A stretch of DNA of 64,000 bases from Lampris incognitus (Eukaryota; Chordata; Actinopteri; Lampriformes; Lampridae). This document shows positions 10,801-22,679 of this stretch, piece after piece. Position 1 is the stretch's first letter. The number at the start of each line of letters is the position of its first letter. Below the pieces are notes generated by a model, which did no database searches, was not told the origin of the DNA, and worked only from the letters and a program-made list of their open reading frames with translations. The stretch spans positions 65,151,297-65,215,296 of the forward strand of contig NC_079216.1 in NCBI RefSeq assembly GCF_029633865.1, given 5' to 3'. The position numbers and the translations under genes are program-made.

Positions 10801-11832
10801 CATTGTGTGTTGTGGTGTGGTCTTGTGCTTGTTAGGCAGAATTAAGTTGAGTGAAGTTGACGTTTTTTTTCTTCTTCTTCGTTTCCCTTTTCGCTCAGTT
10901 TGGTTGTACACAACACGTTAGACATTTAAACAGCACCCAGAACCCCTGTGTGTCCGAGACAGCACCAGCTATAGAGAGGGAAGCTGAAACACTAATCCGG
11001 AACAGAAAGCCTTCATTAACGATCATTTAAGCTCATGTCTGCATCTCTGTTGTCACGGTAATCAAGCTGAATGGAATTTCCATGATGAAAGCGACAGGGT
11101 GCAACTGGACATTGTTCCCCGATAGGGCGACGACGTGAAAAGCGGCAGAACGCTTTGCTTCCCACTATACGGTCTGATTTGGATTGGCAGATCGGGCAAC
11201 CTGTCCCACTGTGATGGAGGGCAGAGGGCACGGAGCGTAGAGGCCGGACAGAGATGGGCGGGCTGGAGAGGCTGCGATGGTTAGCTGGGTTCTTTTGTTT
11301 GTGTTTGTATGCCGTCGGCGGCGTTATCAGATTGTGTCCACGGACAATGGCGAGCGGTCGCCTTAATCTTCACTTACCCGTGATTAACCTCTAACTATAT
11401 ACATCAGTGGGGGCGATGATGCGGCACCCAGACTGAACAACATAGGGCTTGGATGAGAGGGGGAGAAGAGGATGGCGGGATGGTGGTGGTGATGGTGGGG
11501 GGGTTGAGGGTGCAAATGGGAGTTGAGGCTTGGTGAGCTGTAACTGTGCAGCGTTTGATGCTGTGCAGCATTTGATGCCTTGGCAGAGACCACTGCCTGA
11601 CTAATGTGGCGTGACATACTGGGCACCGAGAGCAAGGCAAAGGCTTTCCTGGGCACGGGTTTCTGGGCCGCAACCTCTGCTTAATTAGACAACAGTGCCC
11701 CCCCCCCCCCAAATATTCTCACCACAGAGGACGCCATATGCTTCTCGCTCCTCTCCCAAGATTTGTTTGTCTAAGTCCTGCAGAAAACTGCTCCAGTGGA
11801 GAGTACTTGTTCTTTTACCCGCACCGCTTCCG
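10801..11832. other. No feature recognised
   Basis: No domain in any frame. Possibly unique upstream sequence. Confidence 0.35.
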
Positions 11833-12349
11833 TTGTGGGAAGATGGCGGCGCAGACTTGCGTTTGCGGCGGCCTCACCCAGTGCCGATTATGCAGTGTCT
11901 TTGTCTACATCTAAGGTCTTGACATGAAGTTTTTATTTTGATCGTCGATTTCGCTTGGCTAGGAGAGCTGGCGCTGGATCGGCTGAGAGAGCTGGGTCTG
12001 CTGCGTCCTGGGCTTGAGGAGGAGGCAGGCGGGGAAGGCTAAGCTAACTACTAGCCCATGCGGACCGGCAGTTCTGACAGTCATCCTGGCTGGCGTTGGT
12101 TCTCTGGACGGTGGAGTTTTTGGACTGTGTTGTACTGGGTGGACTGCGTTGTTGGCTGTTTTTGATCTGTTCTCTCTGTTTTTGTATGTTTTTGGTGCCG
12201 GTGTTTTTGGATATTTCTCTGGTTTTTGGATATGTGTTTTTGTCTTTTGTGATGCACTGCTGTGGGCTGGAGGAAACCAAATGTTGTTTCTTTTGTGTAC
12301 GTACTAGTACGTAAGATGAAATGACAAATACATTGTTCCTGATTCCTGG
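11833..12349 (+). mobile_element. Interspersed repeat with AAGATGGCGGC leader, copy 1
   Basis: Begins GGGAAGATGGCGGCGCAGAC, a YY1-type site also used by L1 5' ends, and shares GCTAAGCTAACTACTAGCCC and TTGTTCCTGATTCCTGGC with the copy at 21.1 kb. The 3' end gaaatgacaaatacattgtt resembles fish LINE 3' ends. No long frame. Confidence 0.6.
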
Positions 12350-12794
12350 CCACGGTTTTGTCTCTACTTCCCTCCGGGTAACGGCTTTCCCTGCTCAGTT
12401 ACAAAACCAACCAAGGAGTCATTGATACTTTTGCTATGGGGGTGATACAATAATACCCCCCTTCCTGCAGGTCGTAGGGGCTCTCTCTCTCCGCCTAATT
12501 TGGAGCTGAAAGTCTCAGTAGTCAGCGAGCGCCCTGTATTAACTTACAGAAACGTCAACTTTCTACCGAGAAGTGAACCTAAACACGAAGTGCTCTCTTT
12601 TTACTTTTATTTATTTACGTTTATCATGTGCAGTTATACGGTGCAGTCGCATGTTCAAATATAGATGTCTTACGAAGCAGTCTATGGATTTCAGCATCCT
12701 CTCAATGTCCATATATACTGGCTCCCATTCTCGAAAAAGGAAACAGGAATGAGTAGTGATCTTTGTCCATGAACACAGATAACAGGTAAATATA

Positions 12795-12903
12795 TCTTAT
12801 CCATCCATCCATCCATTTTCTGAACCACTTGGCGGGGATGCTGGAGCCTATCCCAGCAGTCATTGGGCGGCAGGCGGGGAGACACCCTGGACAGGCCGAA
12901 AAG
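12795..12903 (-). mobile_element. V-SINE/L2-type 3' tail fragment
   Basis: Starts with ccatccatccatcc, then tggcggggatgctggagcct and gacaccctggacaggcc, the reverse complement of the tail seen in the V-SINEs here. The head is missing. Confidence 0.75.
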
Positions 12904-12939
12904 ACATATAGTGTTCACATTTAAATGAGAAGAATTCTG

Positions 12940-13735
12940 TCATTATCTCTTATTTCACATCAATTGAGGAAATATGCAGATGATCTTGCCCTTCTCGCTG
13001 ACAACATTGAGCATGCTACCTCGCTGTTGCACAGTCTTGAAAATGCAGCAAAACAAGTAGACCTCCACATCAACTCTAGGAAAACTGAATTCATCAGCTG
13101 CAACCAGGAAGGAATCGTCTTCTCATCAGATGGTCATAACGTCAGATCTGTCTCGGAAATCATTTACTTGGGAAGCAACATCGAATCCATCGAAAGAGAT
13201 GTGCAGCTTCAAATTGGAAAGGCTTGGGATGCCATTGAGGGATCTGGAAGCCCACTTTACCAGACAAACTGAAGCAGGAATTTTTTTTAGAGCAACAGTT
13301 GAGTCTGTTCTCTTTTATGGATCATCCTCTTGGACCCTCACTAAACAGCTTGAATCCAAACTTGACAGGGCTTTCACCAGAATGCTGCATGTTCCACTAA
13401 ATGTACCTGGAAGAAGCACCCTACAAAGAAGTGTCTCTATGGCAACATAACCACCATTTCAAAAACTATCCGAGAACGAAGGGCCCGATTTGCTGGTCAT
13501 TGCTGGAGGAGCAAGGAAAAACTTACAAGCGACACTCTGCTCTGGTCACCCAAACGTGGAAGGACACGTGTGGGAAGACCTGCAGGAAATCACATCAATC
13601 AACTGGTCGATGACACAGGATGTCCATCTGAGGACCTTCCAGCTGCTATGCAGGATAGAGACGGGTGGCGTGAGAGGGTCAGAGCCATCCGAGGACACTC
13701 GACCTGATGATTATGATGAGGACATATGAAATAAT
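12940..13735 (+). pseudogene. LINE reverse transcriptase C-terminal fragment, frameshifted
   Basis: Starts in the palm of a non-LTR reverse transcriptase: KYADDLALLADNIEHATSLL, with the YADD catalytic box, then NSRKTEFISCNQEG and IIYLGSNIES in the frame of 12925-13272. The protein continues in another frame (FFRATVESVLFYGSSSWTLT, 13270-13430), then in a third from 13435: LYGNITTISKTIRERRARFA, GHCWRSKEKLTSDTLLW, and DLPAAMQDRDGWRERVRAIR up to the TGA at 13705-13707. At least two frameshifts. The endonuclease and RT fingers are missing, so it is a 5'-truncated dead copy. Confidence 0.85.
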
Positions 13736-15239
13736 TGGGGATCACTTATGTTTTTAACTGTAATGTTGCAGTTATGTTTTCCATGTCATAAACATCCTTA
13801 ACCTTCTCCCTCCGTTGTGTTACCGTGGGGGCTGTGGCCTCAGCCAGGAGACTGTGATCATCTTCTTAGTAATTAGCAGAAGGACTCTCGGTAGTGATGT
13901 CTGATTATTGTCTCAGTAGTCGGCGAGTGCCCTGTATTAACTTCCAGAAACATCAACTTTCTACCGGGAAGTGAAACTAAACAGAGTTCTTTCAAGTAAG
14001 CTTGTGTTCATCCGTACACCCGCTCATATTGTTAGATATTACGAGGCATATAATGTGATATCTTTGGGGGGGGGGATTGCGTTGATGAAGTATCACAATA
14101 CATAAACATTGTAAATGGAAAAAAAAACATGAAATATTTTTTTTATTTCACTGATTGAGGCAATTTATGTGCAGGATGTTGTCAATCCAATAAATTTGGT
14201 TTTTACTGCTGCACCTGGCAGAACGCAGCAGTCTGGCAGTTGATGTTTTAATAACCGAGCAGGGAGACGGGGTTAGCACATGTGTGCAGAACGGGGACAC
14301 ACAACGCACTGGATAAGGGGCCTTACGTCTAGCTGTTGGCGAGGCTGATCATTTTTTAAATCATACGAAGCTGACAGGGCTAAAAATATTTTTCTTAGTT
14401 CTCATATATGACTTATTTTTGTATTTATTTTTTAATCTCAAACACTTAAGAGGGGGGGGGGGAAATGCCACGGTCAATTTAGAGTCAACACCTGGCCTGG
14501 CCCAGGCAAGCATGTCATGGTACAGTTCAGCAACGTGTCGAGTAGTAAATTAAAATGAGGTGTAATTTCCTGCAAGCTAATTAGTGTGGGAATGGTGCTG
14601 TCTGTTACATCAGCTTCCCCGAGGCCATGGGAGGTGAGCCTCGTAGATGGCAACGCAAAGCGCTGAAAGATGTCTCGATTCAAAGTGGGCGGACGACTAG
14701 ACGGATCCAGAAAACTTTGCGAGCACTGAGGGGAAAACCCAAACTCGTTTCCTCGGTTTCGGAAGGATGCCGCTCGGCTTAACTAATGACGAAAGGGAAG
14801 AGCATGGATGGACCCCCCCCCCCCAAAGCCATGGGGTTTGCCCAGTTGACCTCTCCCTCCCTGAGAGGCTGTTTGCACGACAGCAGCTTGGACTTGGAAC
14901 AAGCCTGAGTGATGGTCTGCTCCAGACTCGGATAACGTGACACAACGCAAACATCGAGTAAAAATCCTGTCGTCTGGTGTACCCCCCTGACCGACTGAAC
15001 TAGATGAGCTTCTAACTCACTCACAAACTGACGTTTCACTGCACCATCTGCATAGATTTGGGGGTTGGGGGGGGGGGGTTGCTACCCTTTCAAAAGATTT
15101 TTTGAGAGTGCTGTGTGTTTGTGAACATTACAACTGCCTTTTAAGGAGTGTGGTGTTGTAAGATATTAAATATTTTGCACCTTTTAATCAACACTAATCC
15201 TCATTGGTAAGGAAACTGGCGAAATATACATTCTTTTTT
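13736..15239. other. No feature recognised
   Basis: AT-rich, with G runs near 14066, 14452 and 15069 and C runs near 14814. A block at 13915-13975 (tcggcgagtgccctgtatta) repeats a block at 12522-12585 (tcagcgagcgccctgtatta), flanking the LINE remnant. Confidence 0.4.
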
Positions 15240-15254
15240 GCAACGCCAGTATTC

Positions 15255-15830
15255 CCCCCCCCCCCTTCCATCCATCATCTAAACCACTTATCCTGCTCTC
15301 AGGGTCGCGGGGATGCTGGAGCCGATCCCAGCAGTCATTGGGCGGCAGGTGGGGAGACACCCTGGACAGGCCGCCAGGCCATCACAGGGCCCCCTCCCCT
15401 TTTTTTTCTCCCAATTGTACTTGGCCAATTACCCCACTCTTCCAAGCCGTCCCGGTCTCTGCTCCACCCCCTCTGCCAATCCGGGGAGGGCTGCAGACTA
15501 CCACATGCCTCCTCCCATACATGTGGAGTCACCAGCCGCTGCTTTTCACCTGACAGTGAGGAGTTTCACCAGGGGGGCATAGTGCATGAGAGGATCACAC
15601 TACCCCCCCCCCCCAGTCCCCCCCCCTCCTGAACAGGCACCCCAACCGACCAGAGGAGGCGCTAGTGCAGCGACCAGGACACATACCCACATCCGGCTTC
15701 CCACCCGCAGTCACGGTCAATTGTGTCTGTAGGGACGCTCGACCAAGCCGGAGGTAACACGGGGATTCGAACTGGCGATCCCCGTGTTGGTAGGCAAAGG
15801 AATAGACCGCTACACCACCCGGATGCCCCA
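15255..15830 (-). mobile_element. Chimeric SINE-A copy 3 with LINE/V-SINE 3' tail
   Basis: On the minus strand a full SINE-A head and body (15830 down to about 15395) runs straight into the V-SINE/L2-type 3' tail (about 15389 to 15268: GGCGGCCTGTCCAGGGTGTC, then GATAAGTGGTTTAGATGATG and GGATGG). The whole composite is bounded by GCAACGCCAGTATTC at 15240-15254 and GCAACACCAGTATTC at 15831-15845. One duplication around both parts implies a single insertion event, most simply a template switch during reverse transcription. Confidence 0.8.
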
Positions 15831-15845
15831 GCAACACCAGTATTC

Positions 15846-17132
15846 TGGCTTAGCCTCTCCCTTGTACTCTACTTGGTCTTGCTTATGTGGTTTCATTCGA
15901 GGTAGGATTTAACAGAAATGCATTCGATGAAGATACGAGGAAGACGTGTTCTTCATCGTCACCGCGCTCAAACAAAAGTTTCTTAGGGTTTCTGATGCGT
16001 CGGCTCGCTTTTCTGGGTTGTTGCTTAGTTAAAAACACCATTCAGAAGATCTTAAGCTCTGCAGAACTGCTGCAAATGCACCCGTTTTACAATGTCGGTG
16101 TTAGTCCTCCAATCGGTTTGTGTAAATAATATGCAACACCAGCCATTCAGTTACGTGCAGGGAATACTCGGTTTACACAATTACAAACGCGAGACGACGA
16201 TCCCTTACCTTTGTGTTCATAACAAAGTCACACAACAGTCGTGTTTGTCCTTGTTTTTTGTTTTCCTCATTTCACGTCCTCTACCTATGTGAGCTCTTTC
16301 CTTGGTGGAGCTTTTGGCATTTTTTTTGCAAATTCTTCATCTGCTGTGAACTTCAGTCCATATGGTGATTTTATCCGAGTCAAGGTTCCGATTGAAGGTA
16401 TAAATCTGGGTCGAGGTTTGCAGGCCCATAGATCCCTTCCATTTGACCTCGTCTTAACACCAGAATCCCTGTTAAAGAGGCAGCCTGGAGCAATCAATCA
16501 AACCCTCCCCTCCTCCACAGTCCCCTTTAACCAACAAGGTCACTTAATCTTGAGCGAAAATGTTGGAGCACGTGATTTATGGGTGCAACTGACGGTGCTG
16601 ATATGCGCGGTGAATGGGTCAATATGGTTATTGGCGAGCACCGTTTTAACAGTAGGATTAAGTTGGTGAGAGATAAATCAACTCCAGACAAAGCATCATC
16701 TGCTGTAATTCCCGTCTGATTCCACCCAATGCTTTGCTGACACATTCATGAAAACCTCGTCTGGCCTGCACTGCAGCCCTGCTCATTTCTGCCTCAACTT
16801 TTCCAAGTTTCCCCGATATTAATCTCCGTGATATCGATTGACCTACGCTTTAGAGAGCCAGCGGACTTCAGTTACTAATCAGCGCTACGGTGAATAATCA
16901 AACGTGACCGGACGGGTGAAGGAGGTGAAGGGCGCTCCTTTGGAGATTTAGGCAGCTTGTGTTGCTCAGTGCGGTGATGACATGGATGACGGGAGAGGGA
17001 GCCGGGCAAATACCTGGATATAATATCAACACCATGATGTGAGACGAGATATCGTCTGGGATTCTGAATATCATAATGTTGGGATAGAACTTGTATGAAG
17101 TCATTCCCTTGTCTTTTTTTGATGGGGGGCAG
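15846..17132. other. No feature recognised
   Basis: A 142-codon + frame at 16241-16669 has no domain I recognise; minus-strand frames here are equally unremarkable. Confidence 0.35.
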
Positions 17133-17178
17133 GCTTTCTCCCCAGTTGTACTTGGCCAATTGCCCCACTCTTCCGAGC
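17133..17178 (-). mobile_element. SINE-A copy 4, short 3' fragment
   Basis: Only the last 46 bp of the family (ctccccagttgtacttggcc and ccactcttccgagc) are present; a 5'-truncated copy. Confidence 0.7.
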
Positions 17179-17388
17179 ATCGAATAAACGATAAAACAAC
17201 TTGCCGTATATTAGACTGTTGTAGCTGAGTGACAAGAACAATGACTTCTTCCTTCTTCTCCACATTCCTGATGACCATTTCTCAAACATTTCCCAAGAAT
17301 AAATACCCTATGAAAGCACCAATAGGCGTTCCCAAATTATTGTTGCATTATCGATACTGATGGATTCGCTCAAGAATATGGTGATAGG

Positions 17389-17774
17389 CGCCCGGGTAGT
17401 GTAGCGGTCTATTCCGTTGCCTACCAACACGGGGATCGCCGGATCAAATCCCGGTGTTACCTCCAGCTTTCTGTGGGCGGGAAGCCAGATGTGGGTATGT
17501 GTCCTGGTTGCTGCACTAGCGCCTCCTCTGGTTGGCCCCTGTTCAGGGGGGCGAGGGAATTGTGGGGAATAGCGTGATCCTCCCATGCGCTACGTCCCCC
17601 TGGTGAAACTCCTCACTGTCAGGTGAAAAGAAGCGGCTGGCGACTCCACATGTATCGGAGGAGGCATGTGGTAGTCTGCATGCAGCCCTCCCTGGATCGG
17701 CAGAGGGGGTGGAGCAGCGACCGGGACGGTTTGGAAGAGTGGGGTAAGCGGCCAAGTACAGCTGGTGAGAAAAA
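17389..17774 (+). mobile_element. SINE-A copy 5
   Basis: A box intact, B box degraded to GGATCAAATCC, and the segment with the conserved ACAATTGGCC is deleted. Bounded by AAGAATATGGTGATAGG at 17372-17388 and AAGAATATTGTGATAGG at 17775-17791, a 17 bp target duplication with one mismatch. Confidence 0.85.
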
Positions 17775-18026
17775 AAGAATATTGTGATAGGCCGGCCCTG
17801 ATGGTCGGCATTGTTTTCAGAGTAGCAGAGCATGACTTAAGCTGGACAGACACGAGCTCTTAGCTGCAAGACCTCCTTAATACTCATCAAAGACTCAGCG
17901 GGGATAACCTCGTCTGTGGCTATTGATTTTTAACGACGTCTAACCTTTGACCTCTGCTAGAAGGCCCCGGCAAACCATGACAATGGTCATTCTGTGTTAA
18001 TTTCATATGATTGAAAACAAGTTTCA

Positions 18027-18235
18027 GGCGGCACGGTGGCGCAGTGGTTAGCGCGGTCGCCTCATGGCAAGAAGGTCCTGGGTTCGAGCCCCGGGGTAGT
18101 CCAACCTTGGGGGTCGTCCCGGGTCGTCCTCTGTGTGGAGTTTGCATGTTCTGGGTTTCCTCCCACAGTCCAAAGACATGTAGGTCAGGTGACTCGGCCA
18201 TACTGAATTTTCCCTAGGTGTGTGTGTGGTGGTGG
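18027..18235 (+). mobile_element. V-SINE-like element, 3' truncated
   Basis: tRNA-like head ggcggcacggtggcgcagtg with B box GGTTCGAGCCC, followed by the conserved core GTGTGGAGTTTGCATGTTCT and TCCAAAGACATGTAGG known from vertebrate V-SINEs. It stops in a GGT repeat and lacks the LINE-derived tail. Confidence 0.8.
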
Positions 18236-18668
18236 TGGTGGTGGTGGTAGGGGGGGGGGCTGTGATGGTCATTGACAGGTAGAGCATGGGCGTACAGCTG
18301 GTTGCATGTTGGTTATTATTTGTGTGTATGAGTTGGAAGGAGACTACAAGGGAACACAGCAGGATATCCCTGTATGGAAAGCAATAAGGAATCGGTAGAT
18401 GTTTCGGAATACTGTGTTCATGAGGGGGGAGAAACAGTAGGTTCATGAGGGGGGAGAAACAGTCGGCTCATGAGGGGGGAGAAACAGTCGGCTCTGTGTC
18501 TCCCCGACTACTTTGCCGTGGGCACTACCCGCAGAACGGGGGGAAATACATTTGACAAAGCCGCATGTTTGTATAGGAGAAGTTATTGTTATGTCTACCT
18601 CCAGCAGGTATACCGTTACACACTGCACCCCGGTGGTGTGCTCCATACACCCCCCCCCCACCCTGAAC

Positions 18669-18820
18669 ATCCCTCTCTCTCTCTCTCTTACTCGCTCTCT
18701 CTCTCTCGAAGTTGTTTAAAATTCAAAATTCTCTCACTCTCACTCGCTGTTTCACTCTCTCTGTTTCACTTTCTCTGTCTGTCTGTTTCACACTATCTAT
18801 GCCTCTCTCTCTCTCAGTTC
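18669..18820 (+). repeat. CT-rich simple repeat
   Basis: ctctctctctcttactcgct type sequence with some TTTCACT units; the mirror of the GA array that follows. Confidence 0.85.
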
Positions 18821-18822
18821 AA

Positions 18823-18905
18823 TTCAATTCAGTCCAGTGATGCTTTATTGGCATGACTGCGTTAATTACAATGTTGCCAAAGCAAAACAGGTCAACAGAA
18901 CTAAA
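18823..18905 (+). repeat. TTTATTGGCATGAC repeat, copy 1
   Basis: caattcaattcagtccagtg, gctttattggcatgactgcg and tgttgccaaagcaaaacagg. The ends of this motif (TTGGCA and TGCCAAAGC) are complementary. It sits between a CT-rich and a GA-rich array. A related copy lies at 39570-39700. Confidence 0.55.
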
Positions 18906-18906
18906 C

Positions 18907-19279
18907 TGTGAAGCCGAGAGAGTGAAAGATAGATAGAGTGAAACCGAGAGCGAGCGACAGATAGATAGAGTGAAACCTGAGAACAAGAGAGACAGAGTGA
19001 GAGCGACATAGAGAGAGAGAGAGACAGAGAGTGAAACCGAGAGAGAGAGAGAGAGAGTGAGTGAAACCGAGAGAGAGAGATGGACAAGGTGAAACCGAGA
19101 GCGAGCGACAGATGGATAGAGTGAAACCGAGAGCGAGCGACAGATAGAGTGAAACCTGAGAGCAAGAGAGACAGAGTGAGAGCGACATAGAGAGAGAGAG
19201 AGAGACAGAGTGAGAGCGACATAGAGAGAGAGAGAGAGACAGAGTGAAACCGAGAGAGAGAGAGAGACAGAGTGAAACC

Positions 19280-19310
<31 letters not shown>

Positions 19311-19432
19311 TGAAACCGAGAGAGAGACAGAGACAGAAACCGAGAGCAAGCCACAGATAGATAGAATGAAACCTGAGAGCAAGAGAAACAGAGTGAGAGC
19401 GACAGAGAGAGAAAGAGAGAGATTTCAATATT
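18907..19432 (+). repeat. GA-rich minisatellite
   Basis: Units built from GAGAGAGAGACAGAGTGAAA and CCGAGAGCGAGCGACAGATA, in part duplicated in the same order. Purine-rich on the + strand. Minus-strand frames of up to 199 codons are low-complexity by-products. Confidence 0.9.
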
Positions 19433-19534
19433 TGCTGGGATAAGCCATTGGCAGCAGACAGGACTCCATGGTGGGTGAATGGCTTCCGGTCGCTTGACAC
19501 CTGGAATGTAAATGTGTCGCTCTTAAGCTCCCAG

Positions 19535-19652
19535 GTGACTCTCTCTCTATCTGTCTCTCTCTCTCTCTACGCCCCCCCCCTCTCTCTGTCTGTCTCTCTG
19601 TGTTTCACTCTCTTTCTGTCTCTCTTTCTCTGTCTAGTCTCTCTCATGCCCA
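19535..19652 (+). repeat. CT-rich simple repeat
   Basis: ctctctctatctgtctctct type sequence, flanking the GA minisatellite on its other side. Confidence 0.8.
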
Positions 19653-20068
19653 TCCTCTCGTCACAGGTCTGTCTGTAGTGGACATGGTGAGTGAGACGGA
19701 CAGCCAGAGCGTCAGGTCAGTCGGTTTGTTTTAGCGTGAAGGAAGTGAGGTGTGTGATGTCTAGAGGGCCTGAAGCTGGCGGAGGCCCTGCCCCCTGAGT
19801 CAATAAACAGCCCCGGTGATGAGTTTCAGCTTGCCTGTCACCCCCCCCCCCACACACACACACACTGTCATCTCTTCCTTTTTAACCCCACACTATTCCT
19901 GAGGTGAAATGGGGCATCTGTTCAGCAATTTTGGGACTATATGAGTATTTATATGGGTATTTAATTCATGGGGCATTTGTTGTGATTTGTTGTTTGTAGT
20001 AAATATGCACAACTGGTCAACGTTCAGCAACAGTTTTCAAGTATTCATTTTACATAATGTGCTGTACA

Positions 20069-20523
20069 TATGTTTTTTTGGGGTATTTTTCCCCCTTTTC
20101 TCCCCAACTGTACTTTGGCCAACTACCCCACTCTTCCGAGCCGTCCCGGTCTCTGCTCCACCCCCTCTGCTGATCCGGGGAGGGCTGCAGACTACCACAT
20201 GCCTCCTCCCACACATGTGGAGTCACCAGCCGCTTCTTTTCACCTGACAGTGAGGAGTTTCACCAGGGGGAGGTAGCCTGTGGGAGGATCACGTTATCCC
20301 CCCCCCCCCCAGTTCCCCCTCCCCCCCAAAAAGGCACCCCGACTGACCAGAGGAGGCGCTAGTGCAGCGACCAGGACACATACCCACATCCGGCTTCCCA
20401 CCCGCAGACATGGCCAGTTGTGTCTGTAGAGACGCCCGACCAAGCCAGAGGTAACACGGGGATTCGAACCTGTGATCCCCGTGTTGGTAGGCAATAGAAT
20501 AGACCGCTACACCACCCGGATGC
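20069..20523 (-). mobile_element. SINE-A copy 6
   Basis: Full length. Bounded by perfect 9 bp repeats TGCTGTACA at 20060-20068 and 20524-20532. Confidence 0.85.
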
Positions 20524-21093
20524 TGCTGTACAAGGAGGTCTACGTTTTTAGGGTCAGAAAAATCATTCTGAGCAAGACATGCCCCGAAAACTGTACGGGG
20601 GGCTCTGTGGTCTCCGAGCTGGTCCCTCATGAATATATGAAAAGGTGGCATGGACACAGAAGGTGTACGACCGTGCTGCCGGCTGTCTGGACTTTCTCTC
20701 CCCGCCATTTAAGCTCCGCTGGGACAGTTGCAGTCCAGAACACAAGCTGATTTGTGTTGATAACGGCTTCTCAGGAAGGGATCATCTTCGGCCAGTTATG
20801 AAGACACCATATATGGAAAAACCGCCAAGTCAGCTGGTTTTTTGCCGGGCGCTGCACAACATTACCATGACCTTGATAAATTGTGGAAAAAAAATATAAT
20901 AGTTATCTTGAACTTGGGAATTTAAGGTGGCGGGGACAGCACTTCAGCAGGAGGACCTGCATGTAAGCCCCCGTGTTAGCGGCGACACCTTCTTGAATGC
21001 TAATTAAAGATCATCATTAGCGAGATGTTTGTAATGAGCTACCTGACTTAGCGAAGGGTAGTTTAGCGGAACTCCATTCCCTTTTCCACTGCC

Positions 21094-21567
21094 GGTGTCG
21101 GAAGATGGCTGCACGGATTCGCGTTTGCAGCGGCCTCAGCCAGTACCTTCCATGCAGTGTCTTTGTCCACGTCCAAGTTTTGTTTTTCGTTTGATGGCTG
21201 GGAGAGCTGGTGCTGGATCGGCTGGGAGAGCTCGGTCTGCTTCGTCCGGTGGGCCCAGGGACCACGGCCCCTGCCTGGAGCTGCGTCCAAGGAGGAAACA
21301 CCGAGGGCGGTCTGACAGGACGCGGAAGCGGGGCGGGCTAAGCTAACTGCTAGCCCATGCAGACCGGCGGTTCTGACAGTCACCCTGGCTGGTGTTCGTT
21401 CTGGACAGTGAGTCTTTGTTTAGTGTGGATATGTGTGTTAGTTTGGGTGTGTGTTCTTGTAGTTTTTGGATGTGTTGTGCTGCTGTGGGCTGGGGATAAC
21501 GGCATTTCCTTTCATTTCATGTACCCAAGTGCATGAAGTGAAAAGACAAAGTGTTCCTGATTCCTTG
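21094..21567 (+). mobile_element. Interspersed repeat with AAGATGG leader, copy 2
   Basis: Same order of blocks as copy 1: GTCGGAAGATGGCTGCACGG, GCTGGTGCTGGATCGGCTGG, GCTAAGCTAACTGCTAGCCC, GTTCTGACAGTCACCCTGGC, CTGCTGTGGGCTGGGG and TGTTCCTGATTCCTTG. The two copies differ by indels in the middle. Confidence 0.6.
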
Positions 21568-21880
21568 CAGAATGACACTTCCAACCACTTACGGAAGACG
21601 TGACCCAGACAGTCTCTGCAGGGCAGTCTGCAGATGCCAGTGCTGTCTCGGCCCCTGGCCATGTTCCTGGATGCAAGTCTGATAGAGGCTGCATATTTGT
21701 GGTTCCCTGCGGAGGTTTAAAGCAGGTAGCCTGATGGTTGAAATATTGATGGAGGACGATAAATGCTTGTTGCTGGCGAAAGAATGAAGCTTGACTAACA
21801 GCAGCATGGCCACACAGAGGGACGTCAACACACACCACCGGACACTAACACCACATCCACTTAGTAGGCTGATGTCCTTC

Positions 21881-22332
21881 TTTTGTTTTCTTCTTTTCTT
21901 TGGATTTCCCCCCTTTTTCAACCCCAATTGTGGCCAATTACCCCACTCTTCCGAGCCGTCCCGGTCTCTGCTCCACCCCCTCTGCCGATCCGGGGAGGGC
22001 TGCAGACTACCACATGCCTCCTCCCATACATGTGGAGTCGCCAGCTGCTGCTTTTCACCTGACAGTGAGGAGTTTCCCCAGGGGGGCGTAGCGCGTGGGA
22101 GGATCACGCTATTCCCCCCAGTCCCCCCCCCAAATAGGCGCCCCAACCGACCAGAGGAGGCGCTAGTGCAGCGACCGGGGCACATACCCACATCCGGCTT
22201 CCCACCCGCAGACACGGCCAATTGTGTCTGTAGAGACGCCCGACCAAGCCGGAGGTAACACAGGGATTCGAACCGGCGATCCCCGTGTTGGTAGGCAACG
22301 GAATAGACCGCCACGCCACCTGGACGCCCGGT
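21881..22332 (-). mobile_element. SINE-A copy 7
   Basis: Full length, with a pyrimidine-rich (on the + strand) tail. Bounded by TGATGTCCTTC at 21870-21880 and TGATGTCTTTC at 22333-22343. Confidence 0.82.
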
Positions 22333-22445
22333 TGATGTCTTTCCGTGGTTAACATTTACAACTCTGTACAATATATTCACTAAGGAGCTGTGTGTTGTTT
22401 TTTTTGTTTTATAAACTTAATGTTCTCTTGCAGAGTGTACAGTAT

Positions 22446-22447
<2 letters not shown>

Positions 22448-22522
<75 letters not shown>
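22448..22522 (+). repeat. (CA)n microsatellite, about 37 units
   Basis: Uninterrupted CA dinucleotides, likely highly length-polymorphic. Confidence 0.97.
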
Positions 22523-22524
<2 letters not shown>

Positions 22525-22679
22525 TTCCCTTGCCAGTCATACGTAGCGAGCACACTGCACACACACTTAGTCTTGCCAGAGGACTCTCTGACCCCCTGGT
22601 TGCCACAAGACGGGTGTGGCCACCCGGATTTGGATGACGGCACGCTGTCGCCAGTAATTTATTCATAGCTGCGAGGCTT

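Noticed and set aside
16241..16669. 142-codon + strand frame
   Set aside because: No recognisable motif, equally long frames on the other strand, no splice or codon evidence.
17389..17470. tRNA gene calls at SINE-A and V-SINE heads
   Set aside because: A and B boxes are present, but the sequences lack a complete cloverleaf, run into SINE bodies and recur many times with target duplications.
21589..22380. 263-codon minus-strand frame
   Set aside because: Most of it is SINE-A copy 7 read through. The same peptide (GVAVYSVAYQHGDRRFESPC) appears at every SINE-A copy, so it is repeat-derived.
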